Source: Burkholderiales bacterium
GTDB lineage: Bacteria > Pseudomonadota > Gammaproteobacteria > Burkholderiales > Casimicrobiaceae
Reading direction: 5' to 3'
NCBI GenBank assembly: GCA_020851235.1
Contig: JADZDD010000025.1
Location: 310,001-374,000 of the forward strand
Length of the DNA: 64,000 bases
In this document: one piece after another, positions 55,676-64,000 of the stretch
Position numbering within the stretch: position 1 is the first letter of the stretch
How the letters are laid out: every line of letters begins with the position of its first letter
Translations under genes and position numbers: made by a program
The notes under the pieces: generated by a model
Databases searched by the model: none
Told to the model about the DNA's origin: nothing
Seen by the model: only the letters and a program-made list of their open reading frames with translations

Positions 55676-56875
55676 GTGGGCGGCTTTCGCTGGGAGGCGG
55701 TCGACGCGGCGGGCCGCCTGCGCGAGGGGGTGCTGGAGGCCGACAGCGCGCGCACCGTGCGCGACCGGCTGCGCGCCGACGGCCTCACGCCGACCGCAGT
55801 CGACGTCGCCGCGACGCCAGGCGACACGGCGACGTTCGTACGCCTGCCGGCGCCGCTCCTGGCGTTGACCACGCGCCAGCTCGCGACGCTCGTGGCATCC
55901 GGACTGCCGGTCGACCAGGCGCTCGCCGCGGTGGCCGAGCAGGCCGACGATGCGCGCGCCGCACGCATCGCGACGCGCCTGCGCACGCACGTGGCATCCG
56001 GCGAGGCGCTTACCGCGGCGCTCGCGCGCTATCCCCGCACGTTCTCGCCGCTGTACCGCGGCCTCGTCGGCGCCGGCGCCGAGACCGGGCGCCTGCCCGA
56101 CGTGCTGGCGCGGCTGGCCGACTATCTCGAAGCGCGCGAGGCGATGCGCCAGAAGGTGGTGCTCGCGCTCATCTATCCGGCGGTGGTCACGGTGATCGCG
56201 TTCGCCGTGATCGCCGTGCTCCTCGTCTACGTCGTACCGCAGGTCGTCGCGGTCTACCAGCAGAGCCGGCAGACGTTGCCGTGGCTGACGCAGGCGCTGA
56301 TCGCCACCAGCGCATTCTTCCGCGCGACGGGGGGATTGTGGGTCGCGGCGATCGTCGTCGGACTCGTCGGTTTCGCCCTCGCGCTGCGGCATGCGCCGCT
56401 GCGGGCGCGCTGGCACGCCTTGCTGCTGCGCCTGCCCGTCGCCGGGCGCCTCCTGCGCAGCCTCGACACGGCGCGTTTCGCGAGCACGCTCGCGATCCTC
56501 ACCGGCAGCGGCACGCCCCTCTTGCGCGCGCTCGATGCGGCAGCCGAGGTCGTCCGGCACCTGCCGTTACGCGCCGCCGCGGGCCGCGCCGCGGTCCTGG
56601 TGCGCGAGGGGGTTGCGCTGTCGCGTGCGCTGCGCGAGCAGGCGGTATTTCCGCCGGTGCTCGTGCATCTCGTCGCCAACGGCGAGCACAGCGGACGCCT
56701 CGCCGCGATGCTCGAGCGCGCGGCTGCCCTGCTGGAGAGCGACGCCGAGCGGCGCCTCGCGTGGCTCGCTGCACTGCTACAACCTGCGCTCATCGTCATC
56801 ATGGGCGCGATCGTGCTCGTCCTCGTGCTGGCGGTGATGCTGCCCATCGTCTCGATGAACCAGCTCATCCGCTGA
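55676..56875 (+). CDS. gspF: Type II secretion system inner membrane protein GspF
   Basis: LLALTTRQLATLVASGLPVDQALAAVAEQADD, VHLVANGEHSGRLAAMLERAA, IMGAIVLVLVLAVMLPIVSMNQLI; GTG start. Confidence 0.93.
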   Translation: MGGFRWEAVDAAGRLREGVLEADSARTVRDRLRADGLTPTAVDVAATPGDTATFVRLPAPLLALTTRQLATLVASGLPVDQALAAVAEQADDARAARIATRLRTHVASGEALTAALARYPRTFSPLYRGLVGAGAETGRLPDVLARLADYLEAREAMRQKVVLALIYPAVVTVIAFAVIAVLLVYVVPQVVAVYQQSRQTLPWLTQALIATSAFFRATGGLWVAAIVVGLVGFALALRHAPLRARWHALLLRLPVAGRLLRSLDTARFASTLAILTGSGTPLLRALDAAAEVVRHLPLRAAAGRAAVLVREGVALSRALREQAVFPPVLVHLVANGEHSGRLAAMLERAAALLESDAERRLAWLAALLQPALIVIMGAIVLVLVLAVMLPIVSMNQLIR

Positions 56876-58580
56876 GGCGACGCGCGACGACGATGCGCCG
56901 CCGATCCTGGGCGAGCGGACGCATCGGCAATCCGGCCGCGGCGAGCTCCGCATAGGTCGGCAGCGTCATGATCGCAAACGCACGATCCTGCCGGCTCCAC
57001 GTCGCCTCGAAGTCCGCGACGCTGGCGATGTAGCGGTCGGGGGCGCGCTCGAGGCCCCAGGCGAGTTCGCCGCGCTCCTTGACGAGAATGACGGTCCGCC
57101 CGAGATAGAAGGGTACCGACTGGTCGAACAGATCGACGCTGTAGAAGGGAACGCCCGGTTCGAACGGTCGTCGTGCTTCGCCGCCGGAGATCGTCTCGAT
57201 CAGGCGCTCGGCGGAAAAATAGGCATCGATGCGCGCGGCGGTGACCATGGCGAGTTGGCAGCCGAGCATCCCGCCGACGACCACCGTCATCAGCGCAGCG
57301 ACCGGACGTCGGCGGCCGATCGCGCGCGCGAGCACGGCGGTGATGACCAGGACGAGCCCTCCCGCGACGATCCAGTGCGCCGAGGCGAGGTAGGCCTCGC
57401 GCAGCGTGTCGACCTTGAGCGCGCGCGCGGCGGGGTAGGCGAGCGCCATCATGACGAGCGCGCACGGCACGAGCGTGCGCGTCGTGAGGCGCAGGCTGCG
57501 CCGCCAGGCTCGCGCCAGACGCGGCGCCGCGCCGAGCGCGACGCCGGGCAGCGCGGGCAGGATGTACGCCGGCAGCTTCGAGGAGGAGAGGCTGAAGAAC
57601 AGCAATATCGCACCGGCCCAGCACCAGGCAAAGACGGCGGGATCGAAGCGCGGGGCGGGTCGGGCCGGTCCCACCTGCCGCCCGAACCCGGCGACGATCG
57701 CGGGCAGCCATGGCATGAGGAAGGCAGCACCGATCGGAAGGAAGTACCACCACGCGCCGGTGCGCTGGTGCGAAGGCTGCAGGAAGCGCTCCCAGTGTTC
57801 GACCACGAAGAAGAAGTGCAGGAAGCCGGGATGGCGCCGCTCGACCGCGACGAGCCACGGGACGATCACCACGGACATGAGCACGATGCCGATGCCGACG
57901 TGCAGGCGCCGCGCCAGGGTGGCGTCACGGCGTGCCACGGCGTACGTCACCACGGCGACGCCGGGCAGCACGATGGCGATGGCCCCCTTGGTGAGGAAGG
58001 CGAGTGCGCACAGGAGCCATGCCGCGGCCATCCAGACCCGGGTTTGCTGCGGCGTTGCGCCATCGTGCTGCGCCAGGAGGAACGCGCACAGCGCACCGGT
58101 GAGGAGCGCCGTGAGCATCACGTCGAGCGTCACGAACTGGCTTGCGCCGAAATAACCGGCGCTCGACGCCAGCACCGCGGCCGCAAGCCAGCCCACGCGT
58201 CGTGAATAGAGCTTGCGCGCTGTCGCCAGCACGGCGAGGAGCGCGACGAAGCCGGCGAGCGCCGGGGCGAGACGCGCCGTCCACTCGTCCTCGCCAAAGG
58301 CACGAAACACCAGCGCCGTGGCCCAATACTGGAGCGGTGGTTTCTCGAAGTACACGATGCCGTTGAGCGTGGGGGTGACCCAGTCGCCGCTTGCGACCAT
58401 CTCGCGCGGGATCTCGGCGTAGCGGCCCTCGTCGGGAAAGTACAGGCCGCGCAATTCGAGGAAGCCGAACCACAGCACGAGCACGGCGACGGTGAAGACG
58501 AACACGCGCCACGATCGCCGCAGCGCGGGCACCGAAGCCGTGGCGGTCGGCGCGGAAAGCGCCGGTACCGAAGTGAGCAT
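56865..58580 (-). CDS. Glycosyltransferase family 39 / ArnT-like membrane glycosyltransferase
   Basis: LYFPDEGRYAEIPREMVASGDWVTPTLNGIVYFEKPPLQYWATALVFRAFGEDEWTARLAPAL. Confidence 0.9.
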   Translation of the reverse strand: MLTSVPALSAPTATASVPALRRSWRVFVFTVAVLVLWFGFLELRGLYFPDEGRYAEIPREMVASGDWVTPTLNGIVYFEKPPLQYWATALVFRAFGEDEWTARLAPALAGFVALLAVLATARKLYSRRVGWLAAAVLASSAGYFGASQFVTLDVMLTALLTGALCAFLLAQHDGATPQQTRVWMAAAWLLCALAFLTKGAIAIVLPGVAVVTYAVARRDATLARRLHVGIGIVLMSVVIVPWLVAVERRHPGFLHFFFVVEHWERFLQPSHQRTGAWWYFLPIGAAFLMPWLPAIVAGFGRQVGPARPAPRFDPAVFAWCWAGAILLFFSLSSSKLPAYILPALPGVALGAAPRLARAWRRSLRLTTRTLVPCALVMMALAYPAARALKVDTLREAYLASAHWIVAGGLVLVITAVLARAIGRRRPVAALMTVVVGGMLGCQLAMVTAARIDAYFSAERLIETISGGEARRPFEPGVPFYSVDLFDQSVPFYLGRTVILVKERGELAWGLERAPDRYIASVADFEATWSRQDRAFAIMTLPTYAELAAAGLPMRPLAQDRRRIVVARRLSG

Positions 58581-58615
58581 GGGAGAGTGGAAGGGGAGGC
58601 AGGCCCGCGGGCGAA

Positions 58616-59050
58616 TCACCGGCGCAGCGCAAGAACCACGACGCCGGCGGCGACGAGCGCGATGCCCGCCCATTCGCGCGCACCGGGTCGCTCGCCCAGG
58701 AAGGCGAAGGCGAAGAGCGCGACGAGGATCACGCTCGCCTTGTCCACCGGTGCGACCTGCGAGGCGTCGCCGACCTTGAGCGCGCGAAAATAGCACACCC
58801 ACGACGCCCCGGTTGCCAACGCCGAGAGCGTGAGGAACAGCCACGACCGGCGCGGGATCGCGGCCGGATCGGTCCACTTGCCGGTGGCGAGCACGAAGAC
58901 GAGCAGCAGCACCGTGATGATCACGGTGCGAAACAGCGTCGCGTAGTCGGAGTCGATCCCCTCGAGGCCGATCTTGGCGAAGATCGCGGTGAGGGCCGCG
59001 AATACCGCCGACAGGAGCGCCCAGACGAGCCAGGCGGGATACGTCGTCAC
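58616..59050 (-). CDS. Half-size EamA-domain (DMT superfamily) transporter
   Basis: AWLVWALLSAVFAALTAIFAKIGLEGIDSDYATLFRTVIIT...KVGDASQVAPVDKASVILVALFAFAFLGERPGAREWAGIALVAAGVVVLAL. Confidence 0.85.
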   Translation of the reverse strand: MTTYPAWLVWALLSAVFAALTAIFAKIGLEGIDSDYATLFRTVIITVLLLVFVLATGKWTDPAAIPRRSWLFLTLSALATGASWVCYFRALKVGDASQVAPVDKASVILVALFAFAFLGERPGAREWAGIALVAAGVVVLALRR

Positions 59051-59075
59051 CGGAGACCCCGGTGCGGCTCGCGCA

Positions 59076-60173
59076 TCACGGCTCCACCGCGGAGCGTGCC
59101 GCATGTTGCGCAAGCGCCCAGCGGACGTGCTCGCGCACGAGCGGTGAGGCGTCGTCGGCGCGAGCGGCGAGCGCGGCGATCACCTCCGGTGTGGACGGCG
59201 CGTTGCCCAATCCCACCGCGAGGTTACGCAGCCAGCGCTCGTGGCCGATGCGGCGGATCGCGCTGCCGGCCAAGCGCGTGTCGAATTCCTCCCGCGTCCA
59301 GGCGAAGAGTTCGACGAGCGTGGCCCGGTCGAGGCCGTGGCGCACGGCGCGAAAGTCATCCTCGGTGGTGAGCGGCGCGTAGCGGTTCCATGGGCAGACG
59401 AGCTGGCAATCGTCGCAGCCGTAGACGCGATTGCCGATGAGCGGGCGCAGCGACTCCGGGATCGGGCCGTGCAACTCGATCGTGAGATACGAGATGCACC
59501 GCCGCGCATCGACCTCGTACGGCGCGACGATGGCGCCCGTGGGGCACGCGTCGAGACAGGCGCGGCACGATCCGCAGTGCGCGCTCACCGGCGCGCTTGG
59601 CGGCAACGGCAGGTCGGTGTAGATCTCGCCCAGGAAGAAGTACGAGCCCGCCTCGCGCGTCAAGAGGAGCGTGTGCTTGCCGCGCCAACCCAGTCCCGAT
59701 TTTGCCGCCAGCGCCGCTTCGAGCACGGGTGCGCTGTCGCTGAAGACGCGATGGCCGTAGGGGCCGACCTCGTCGGCGATGCGCGCGGCCAGGCGTGCGA
59801 GGCGTGTCCGCATCACCTTGTGGTAGTCGCGGCCCAAGGCGTAGCGCGCGATGTAGCCGCGCGTCGGGTCGGCCACGATCGATCGCGCGGCGGCGAGCGG
59901 CTCGGGCCGGTAGTCCATGCGCGCGGTGATCACCGAGACGGTGCCGGGGACGAGCTCGGCCGGGCGCGAGCGCGCCGTGCCATGGCGTGCCATGTACTCC
60001 ATCTCGCCGTGGTAGCCGGCGGCGAGCCAGCGCGCGAGCCCCGCCTCGGCGACGTCGAGGTCGGTGTCGGCGATGCCGATCTGCGCAAAGCCGAGCTCGC
60101 GCCCCCATTGCGCAATCCGTGCCGCGAGTTCGGGCCACGCCGGCTCGATGCGCGAGGTGACGTTGGCATCCAT
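59076..60173 (-). CDS. queG: Epoxyqueuosine reductase QueG
   Basis: GEMEYMARHG, SGLGWRGKHTLLLTREAGSYFFLGEIYTDLPL, CGSCRACLDACPTGAI, GCDDCQLVCPWNRYA. Confidence 0.94.
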   Translation of the reverse strand: MDANVTSRIEPAWPELAARIAQWGRELGFAQIGIADTDLDVAEAGLARWLAAGYHGEMEYMARHGTARSRPAELVPGTVSVITARMDYRPEPLAAARSIVADPTRGYIARYALGRDYHKVMRTRLARLAARIADEVGPYGHRVFSDSAPVLEAALAAKSGLGWRGKHTLLLTREAGSYFFLGEIYTDLPLPPSAPVSAHCGSCRACLDACPTGAIVAPYEVDARRCISYLTIELHGPIPESLRPLIGNRVYGCDDCQLVCPWNRYAPLTTEDDFRAVRHGLDRATLVELFAWTREEFDTRLAGSAIRRIGHERWLRNLAVGLGNAPSTPEVIAALAARADDASPLVREHVRWALAQHAARSAVEP

Positions 60174-60215
60174 CCCGGTTAGCCTACCGCACGATGCTTC
60201 CCGTGCGCACACCCG

Positions 60216-60707
60216 ATGCATAGGCCCCAACGCTGGTATCTGCCCACCGCCGCCGCCACCGAGCGCGTCGGCGCCGCCCTCGCGGGCGCGCTCACCGGGG
60301 GCCTCGTCGTCACGCTCGCCGGTGACCTCGGCGCCGGCAAGACGACGCTGGTGCGTGGGCTCTTGCGTGCCTGCGGTTGGACGGGGGCGGTGAAGAGTCC
60401 GACGTACAGCCTGGTTGAGTATTATCCATTTTCGAGCTTATACTTATATCACTTTGATTTTTATCGGTTCGCCGATCCAAGCGAATGGGAAACGGCGGGA
60501 TTGGCCGATTGCTTCCGCGACGACAGCGTGTGTCTCGTGGAGTGGCCGGAGCGGGTGGCGACGTGGCTGCCGACCCCGGACCTCGCGATCGAACTCGCGC
60601 ACGTCGACGCGCAGCCCGGGCGGCACCTGACCGTGCGCGCGGCTTCGCCGAAGGGTGAGCGGTGCGCGACCGAAATCGACCGCCTTTCGCTGCCTGCCGG
60701 ACCCTGA
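60216..60707 (+). CDS. tsaE: tRNA threonylcarbamoyladenosine biosynthesis ATPase TsaE
   Basis: LAGDLGAGKTTLVRGLLRACGW, KSPTYSLVEYYPF..LYHFDFYRFADPSEWE, VCLVEWPER. Confidence 0.93.
   Translation: MHRPQRWYLPTAAATERVGAALAGALTGGLVVTLAGDLGAGKTTLVRGLLRACGWTGAVKSPTYSLVEYYPFSSLYLYHFDFYRFADPSEWETAGLADCFRDDSVCLVEWPERVATWLPTPDLAIELAHVDAQPGRHLTVRAASPKGERCATEIDRLSLPAGP
60415..60444 (+). promoter_or_regulatory. Candidate internal promoter within tsaE reading towards amiC
   Basis: TTGAGT - 18 bp - TATACT inside an AT-rich patch of an otherwise GC-rich gene. Confidence 0.35.
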
Positions 60708-62059
60708 TCGACATCAGCCTGCCGCGCCGGCGGCTGTGGCAGTGGCTGCTGTTGCCCGGATCGTCGCTGCTCGCGCCGGCGACGTGGGCCGACGCCGTCC
60801 GGGTCGCGTCGGCGCGGCTGTGGCCGTCGCCCGATTACTCGCGGCTCATCATCGAAACCAGCGCGCCGCTCGTGCACCAGTGGCAGACGCTGCGTCATCC
60901 CGATCGGCTGGTCCTCGACCTCGAGGGCATCGACGCATCGAGCGAGCTCGCCGCGCTGCCGCGGCGCGTGCAGCCCGCCGACCCCTACGTCGCCGCGATC
61001 CGCCTCGGTCGGCACGGTGCGAGCGCGATGCGCGTGGTGCTCGACCTGCGCAGCGAGGTCCGCCCCGACGTCTTCGCGGTCGCGCCAGTGGGCGAATACG
61101 GTTACCGCCTGGTGGTCGACGTCTATCCGCTGGTGCCGCTCGATCCCTTGATGGCGCTGCTCGAAAGCGAGCGGCAGAAGGAAGTTCGCGCCGCGTTGCA
61201 GCCCCCCGCGGCCGGCACGCCGGCGGCGCCGGGCAACGCGACCACCGGGGCGGCGCAGGATCCGCGCTCCGCTCCCGCGGCCAACATGGATGTCGCGAAC
61301 TCGTCCGCCGCGCCGCCACGCGACGTTGCAGCGGCGGCCGACCCCGCGCGCAGCGCGGCGCGCAAGCTCACCATCGCCATCGACCCGGGGCACGGGGGCG
61401 AGGACCCGGGTGCGATCGGTCACAAGGGCACCTACGAGAAGAACGTCGTGCTCGCCATCGCCCGCAAGCTCAAGGCGCGCGTCGACGGCGATCGGCAGAT
61501 GCGCGCGATGCTCACGCGCGACGGCGACTATTTCGTTCCGCTGGCCGAGCGCGTGCGCAAGGCGCGCCGCGTGCAGGCGGATCTTTTCATCTCGATTCAC
61601 GCCGACGCCTTTCGCGAGTCCGCCGCCCGCGGCTCGTCGGTCTTTGCGCTGTCCGAGCGCGGTGCCACCAGTGCTGCCGCCAAGTGGCTCGCGCAACGCG
61701 AGAACGCGGCCGATCTCATCGGCGGTGTCGACCTCGATCGTCGCGATCCCGTCCTCGCGCGCACGCTCCTCGACCTGTCGCAGACGGCGCAGATCAGCGA
61801 CAGCCTCAAGGTCGGCCAGCACGTCCTGGACGGCATCGCCGTGCACAACGCGCTGCACAAGGCGAGTGTCGAGCAGGCGGGATTCGCGGTGCTGAAGGCG
61901 CCCGACATTCCATCGATCCTCGTCGAGACCGCGTTCATCAGCAATCCGGAGGAGGAACAGAAGCTGCGCAGCGACCGGCACCAGCGCAAGTTCGCGGACT
62001 CGATGTACGAAGGCATCAGCCGCTACTTCGCGCGCAATCCGCCGCTCGCCCGAGCGTAA
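60662..62059 (+). CDS. amiC: N-acetylmuramoyl-L-alanine amidase with N-terminal AMIN domain
   Basis: TIAIDPGHGGEDPGAIGHKGTYEKNVVLAIARKL, LFISIHADAF, PSILVETAFISNPEEEQKL. Confidence 0.93.
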   Translation: MRDRNRPPFAACRTLIDISLPRRRLWQWLLLPGSSLLAPATWADAVRVASARLWPSPDYSRLIIETSAPLVHQWQTLRHPDRLVLDLEGIDASSELAALPRRVQPADPYVAAIRLGRHGASAMRVVLDLRSEVRPDVFAVAPVGEYGYRLVVDVYPLVPLDPLMALLESERQKEVRAALQPPAAGTPAAPGNATTGAAQDPRSAPAANMDVANSSAAPPRDVAAAADPARSAARKLTIAIDPGHGGEDPGAIGHKGTYEKNVVLAIARKLKARVDGDRQMRAMLTRDGDYFVPLAERVRKARRVQADLFISIHADAFRESAARGSSVFALSERGATSAAAKWLAQRENAADLIGGVDLDRRDPVLARTLLDLSQTAQISDSLKVGQHVLDGIAVHNALHKASVEQAGFAVLKAPDIPSILVETAFISNPEEEQKLRSDRHQRKFADSMYEGISRYFARNPPLARA

Positions 62060-62068
62060 AATCGGCGG

Positions 62069-62599
62069 ATGCTTCGCTTCTTCGTCGTCTTCCTGCTCTT
62101 GCTCGCGGCGCTCTTCGCGATCGAGCTGACGCCGTGGGCGCAGACCTACGTCGTGGTTCCGTGGACCGACGCGCTCGCCCGCATGTCGACGGCGATCGTC
62201 ACGCTCTTCGATCCCAACGTGGTTGCCTCGGGCAAGGTGATCCGCAGCACGACGAGCGACTTCGCCGTCTCGATCGAGGCCGGCTGCAACGGCGTCGAGG
62301 CGACGATCGTCCTCATCGCGGCGATGCTCGCGTTTCCCGCGCCGTGGCGCCACCGCATCGTCGGGCTTGGCATCGGGTTCGTCGCGGTGCAGGCGCTCAA
62401 CGTCGTGCGCATCATCAGCCTCTTCTACCTGGGCCAGTGGAGCTACGCCGTCTTCGAATGGGCGCATCTCTACGTGTGGCAGGCGCTCATCATGCTCGAC
62501 GTGCTCGTGGTGTGGCTGCTTTGGGTGCGTCGCGTGCCGCGTCCGGAAGGCGGCGCGATGCCACCGCCGGCGTCACCGCCCGCACTCGCCCCGGGCTGA
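62069..62599 (+). CDS. xrtH: Exosortase H
   Basis: Membrane protein with exosortase Cys/Arg/His signature: SIEAGCNGVEATIVLIAAMLAFP...NVVRIISLFYLGQWSYAVFEWAHLYVWQALIML. Confidence 0.88.
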   Translation: MLRFFVVFLLLLAALFAIELTPWAQTYVVVPWTDALARMSTAIVTLFDPNVVASGKVIRSTTSDFAVSIEAGCNGVEATIVLIAAMLAFPAPWRHRIVGLGIGFVAVQALNVVRIISLFYLGQWSYAVFEWAHLYVWQALIMLDVLVVWLLWVRRVPRPEGGAMPPPASPPALAPG

Positions 62600-62600
62600 C

Positions 62601-63200
62601 GTGACACGGGATCGACCCGCGGCGCGGCCGCTCCTGCGCTTCGTGGTCGTGACCCTCGCCTGGCTGCCGGTGGCATTTGCGGTCTGGTACATCCTGGCGC
62701 CGGTGATCCTGCTTCCCGCCGAGTTCATCGTTCGTGGGGTCGCTGCCGCCTTCATGGGTGACCTCGTCCGCGGCATCGAGGCGCAAGGTGGCAGCATGGC
62801 GTTCATCACCACGCTGCGTCCCGGTGCCGTCGAAGCCGGCGGCGAGCTCACCGTCGACGTCAACATGCTGCTGTATGCGTTCGGCTTGCCGCTGTTCGTT
62901 GCGCTCGCACTCGCCGCGCACCAGCGCCCGCTGTGGTGGACGCTCGTCATCGGCTACGTGGTCCTGATGCCGTTCATCGCCTGGGGCGTGCTGGCCGATT
63001 TCCTGAAGAACGTCGCCATCACCGCGCCGCCGCTGGTCGCCTCGCAGACGGGGTTCGGCCCGCAGGCGCGCGTTATGATCGCGTTTGCCTACCAGTTCGG
63101 ATCGCTGATCCTCCCTGCGGTCGTCCCGGCGGTCGTCTGGGTACTCACGCACCGCGCCTTTCTCGACCGGCTGCGAACCTCGCAGGCGACGCCGGCCTGA
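62601..63200 (+). CDS. Exosortase H-associated membrane protein
   Basis: Multi-TM protein (LLYAFGLPLFVALALAAHQ; QFGSLILPAVVPAVVWVLTHRAFLDRL) directly downstream of xrtH; GTG start. Confidence 0.7.
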   Translation: MTRDRPAARPLLRFVVVTLAWLPVAFAVWYILAPVILLPAEFIVRGVAAAFMGDLVRGIEAQGGSMAFITTLRPGAVEAGGELTVDVNMLLYAFGLPLFVALALAAHQRPLWWTLVIGYVVLMPFIAWGVLADFLKNVAITAPPLVASQTGFGPQARVMIAFAYQFGSLILPAVVPAVVWVLTHRAFLDRLRTSQATPA

Positions 63201-63230
63201 TCGCAGCACCTCGTTTCGGAGTCGTTCCCC

Positions 63231-64000
63231 GTGTGGAAGAAAAACCTTCTCCTGATCGTTTTCGTGACCGTCGCGTATCTCGCGCTCGCGTGGCTGTCGG
63301 CGGTGGTCGCGTATTCGCCCAACGATGCGTGGACGGTGTGGCTCGCGAGCGGCATCGTGGTGGGGCTTCTCCTCGCCTTGCGCCGCGGGTGGTGGCCGGC
63401 GGTCTTTGCCGGCGGGTTCATCGGCGCGACGCTGTTCTCGCTCCACCTCGGCACGTCGTTCGTCGTGGCGCTGGGCTACGGCGCGATCGAAGTGATCGCC
63501 GCCGGCGCCGCGATCGCGCTGGCCGCGCGCCTCGTGCCGCTGCCGCTGCGCCTGGATCGCGGCCGTGACCTTGCCGCGCTCATCTTTGCCGGCGCGCTAC
63601 CGCTCGCGCTCGTCGGTGCCTTCCTCGCGGCGCTGTGGCACCTCGCCGACGCCGACGGCGGCGCCCTGGCGGTCTTCCGCGTCTGGTTCGTCTCCAACGT
63701 GCTCGGAACGCTGCTCGTTGCGCCCGTCGTCATCGCCTGGGCGCAGATCCGCATTCGACGCTCCGGCGGCATGCCGATGTCGACGTTCCTGGGCGGCGCG
63801 CTCGCCTGCGTCCTCTTCATCCTCACCGTCTGGCTTCTCTTCGACGCCGCACCCGGCACCCGCTTCGAGGGTGCCCGCGGCCAGACGCTCACCTACGTTC
63901 CGATCCTGTTCGTCGCGGTCGTCGCCTTGCTGTGGGGTGCCCCGGGCGCGACGCTCGCGGCGTTTGCCGGTGCCGTGATCGCGTTGCTCAATACCGCGCA
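63231..64000 (+). CDS. MASE1-domain sensor protein (truncated at window end)
   Basis: LAWLSAVVAYSPNDAWTVWLASGIVVGLLLALRRGWWPAVFAGGFIGATLFSLHLG...FVSNVLGTLLVAPVVIAW; open to base 64000. Confidence 0.78.
   Translation, partial: MWKKNLLLIVFVTVAYLALAWLSAVVAYSPNDAWTVWLASGIVVGLLLALRRGWWPAVFAGGFIGATLFSLHLGTSFVVALGYGAIEVIAAGAAIALAARLVPLPLRLDRGRDLAALIFAGALPLALVGAFLAALWHLADADGGALAVFRVWFVSNVLGTLLVAPVVIAWAQIRIRRSGGMPMSTFLGGALACVLFILTVWLLFDAAPGTRFEGARGQTLTYVPILFVAVVALLWGAPGATLAAFAGAVIALLNTA

Noticed and set aside
1-64000. CRISPR array, prophage, transposon or integron
   Set aside because: No regularly spaced repeats, integrase, transposase or phage structural proteins were seen among the ORFs.

Overview
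High-GC bacterial chromosomal segment, best read as betaproteobacterial from gene content and order (bamD/rluD/pgeF, recJ with a PGM-like neighbour, queG/tsaE/amiC, exosortase H). No rRNA, tRNA, CRISPR array, transposase or phage gene was recognised. Blocks in order: (1) an accessory block with the tail of a 2-oxoacid dehydrogenase E1-alpha, a complete E1-beta, a stand-alone lipoyl domain, a leftward pair encoding an SGNH/GDSL-like protein and a lysine-less lipoyl-like protein, and two tandem transglutaminase-like proteins; (2) pgeF, rluD, bamD, a dinG-type helicase, an SDR, recJ, a PGM-like gene and lolC/lolD; (3) a six-gene Mrp-type Na+/H+ antiporter operon with fused A and B subunits; (4) a cupin / NMT1-type ABC transporter / atypical DapA-family operon and an AlkA-like glycosylase; (5) a peptide ABC transporter whose second permease carries a long repeat-containing insertion; (6) an adjacent tldD/pmbA pair and a GNAT; (7) two tandem TonB-dependent receptors followed by exbB-exbD-exbD-tonB and a translationally coupled TPR/OGT (SPINDLY-type) gene; (8) an ECF sigma factor with small membrane neighbours; (9) gspDEF; (10) a GT39 glycosyltransferase, a half-size EamA protein, queG, tsaE, amiC, exosortase H with its partner membrane protein, and a truncated MASE1 protein. 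The observations most worth a second look are the E1/lipoyl/SGNH/lipoyl-like/transglutaminase block as a possible undescribed acyl-carrier pathway, the Walker A Lys-to-Thr change in LolD, the triplicated-motif insertion in the DppC-like permease, the structured leader of exbB, and the exosortase H locus. All homology calls come from reading motifs by eye; no database search was run.
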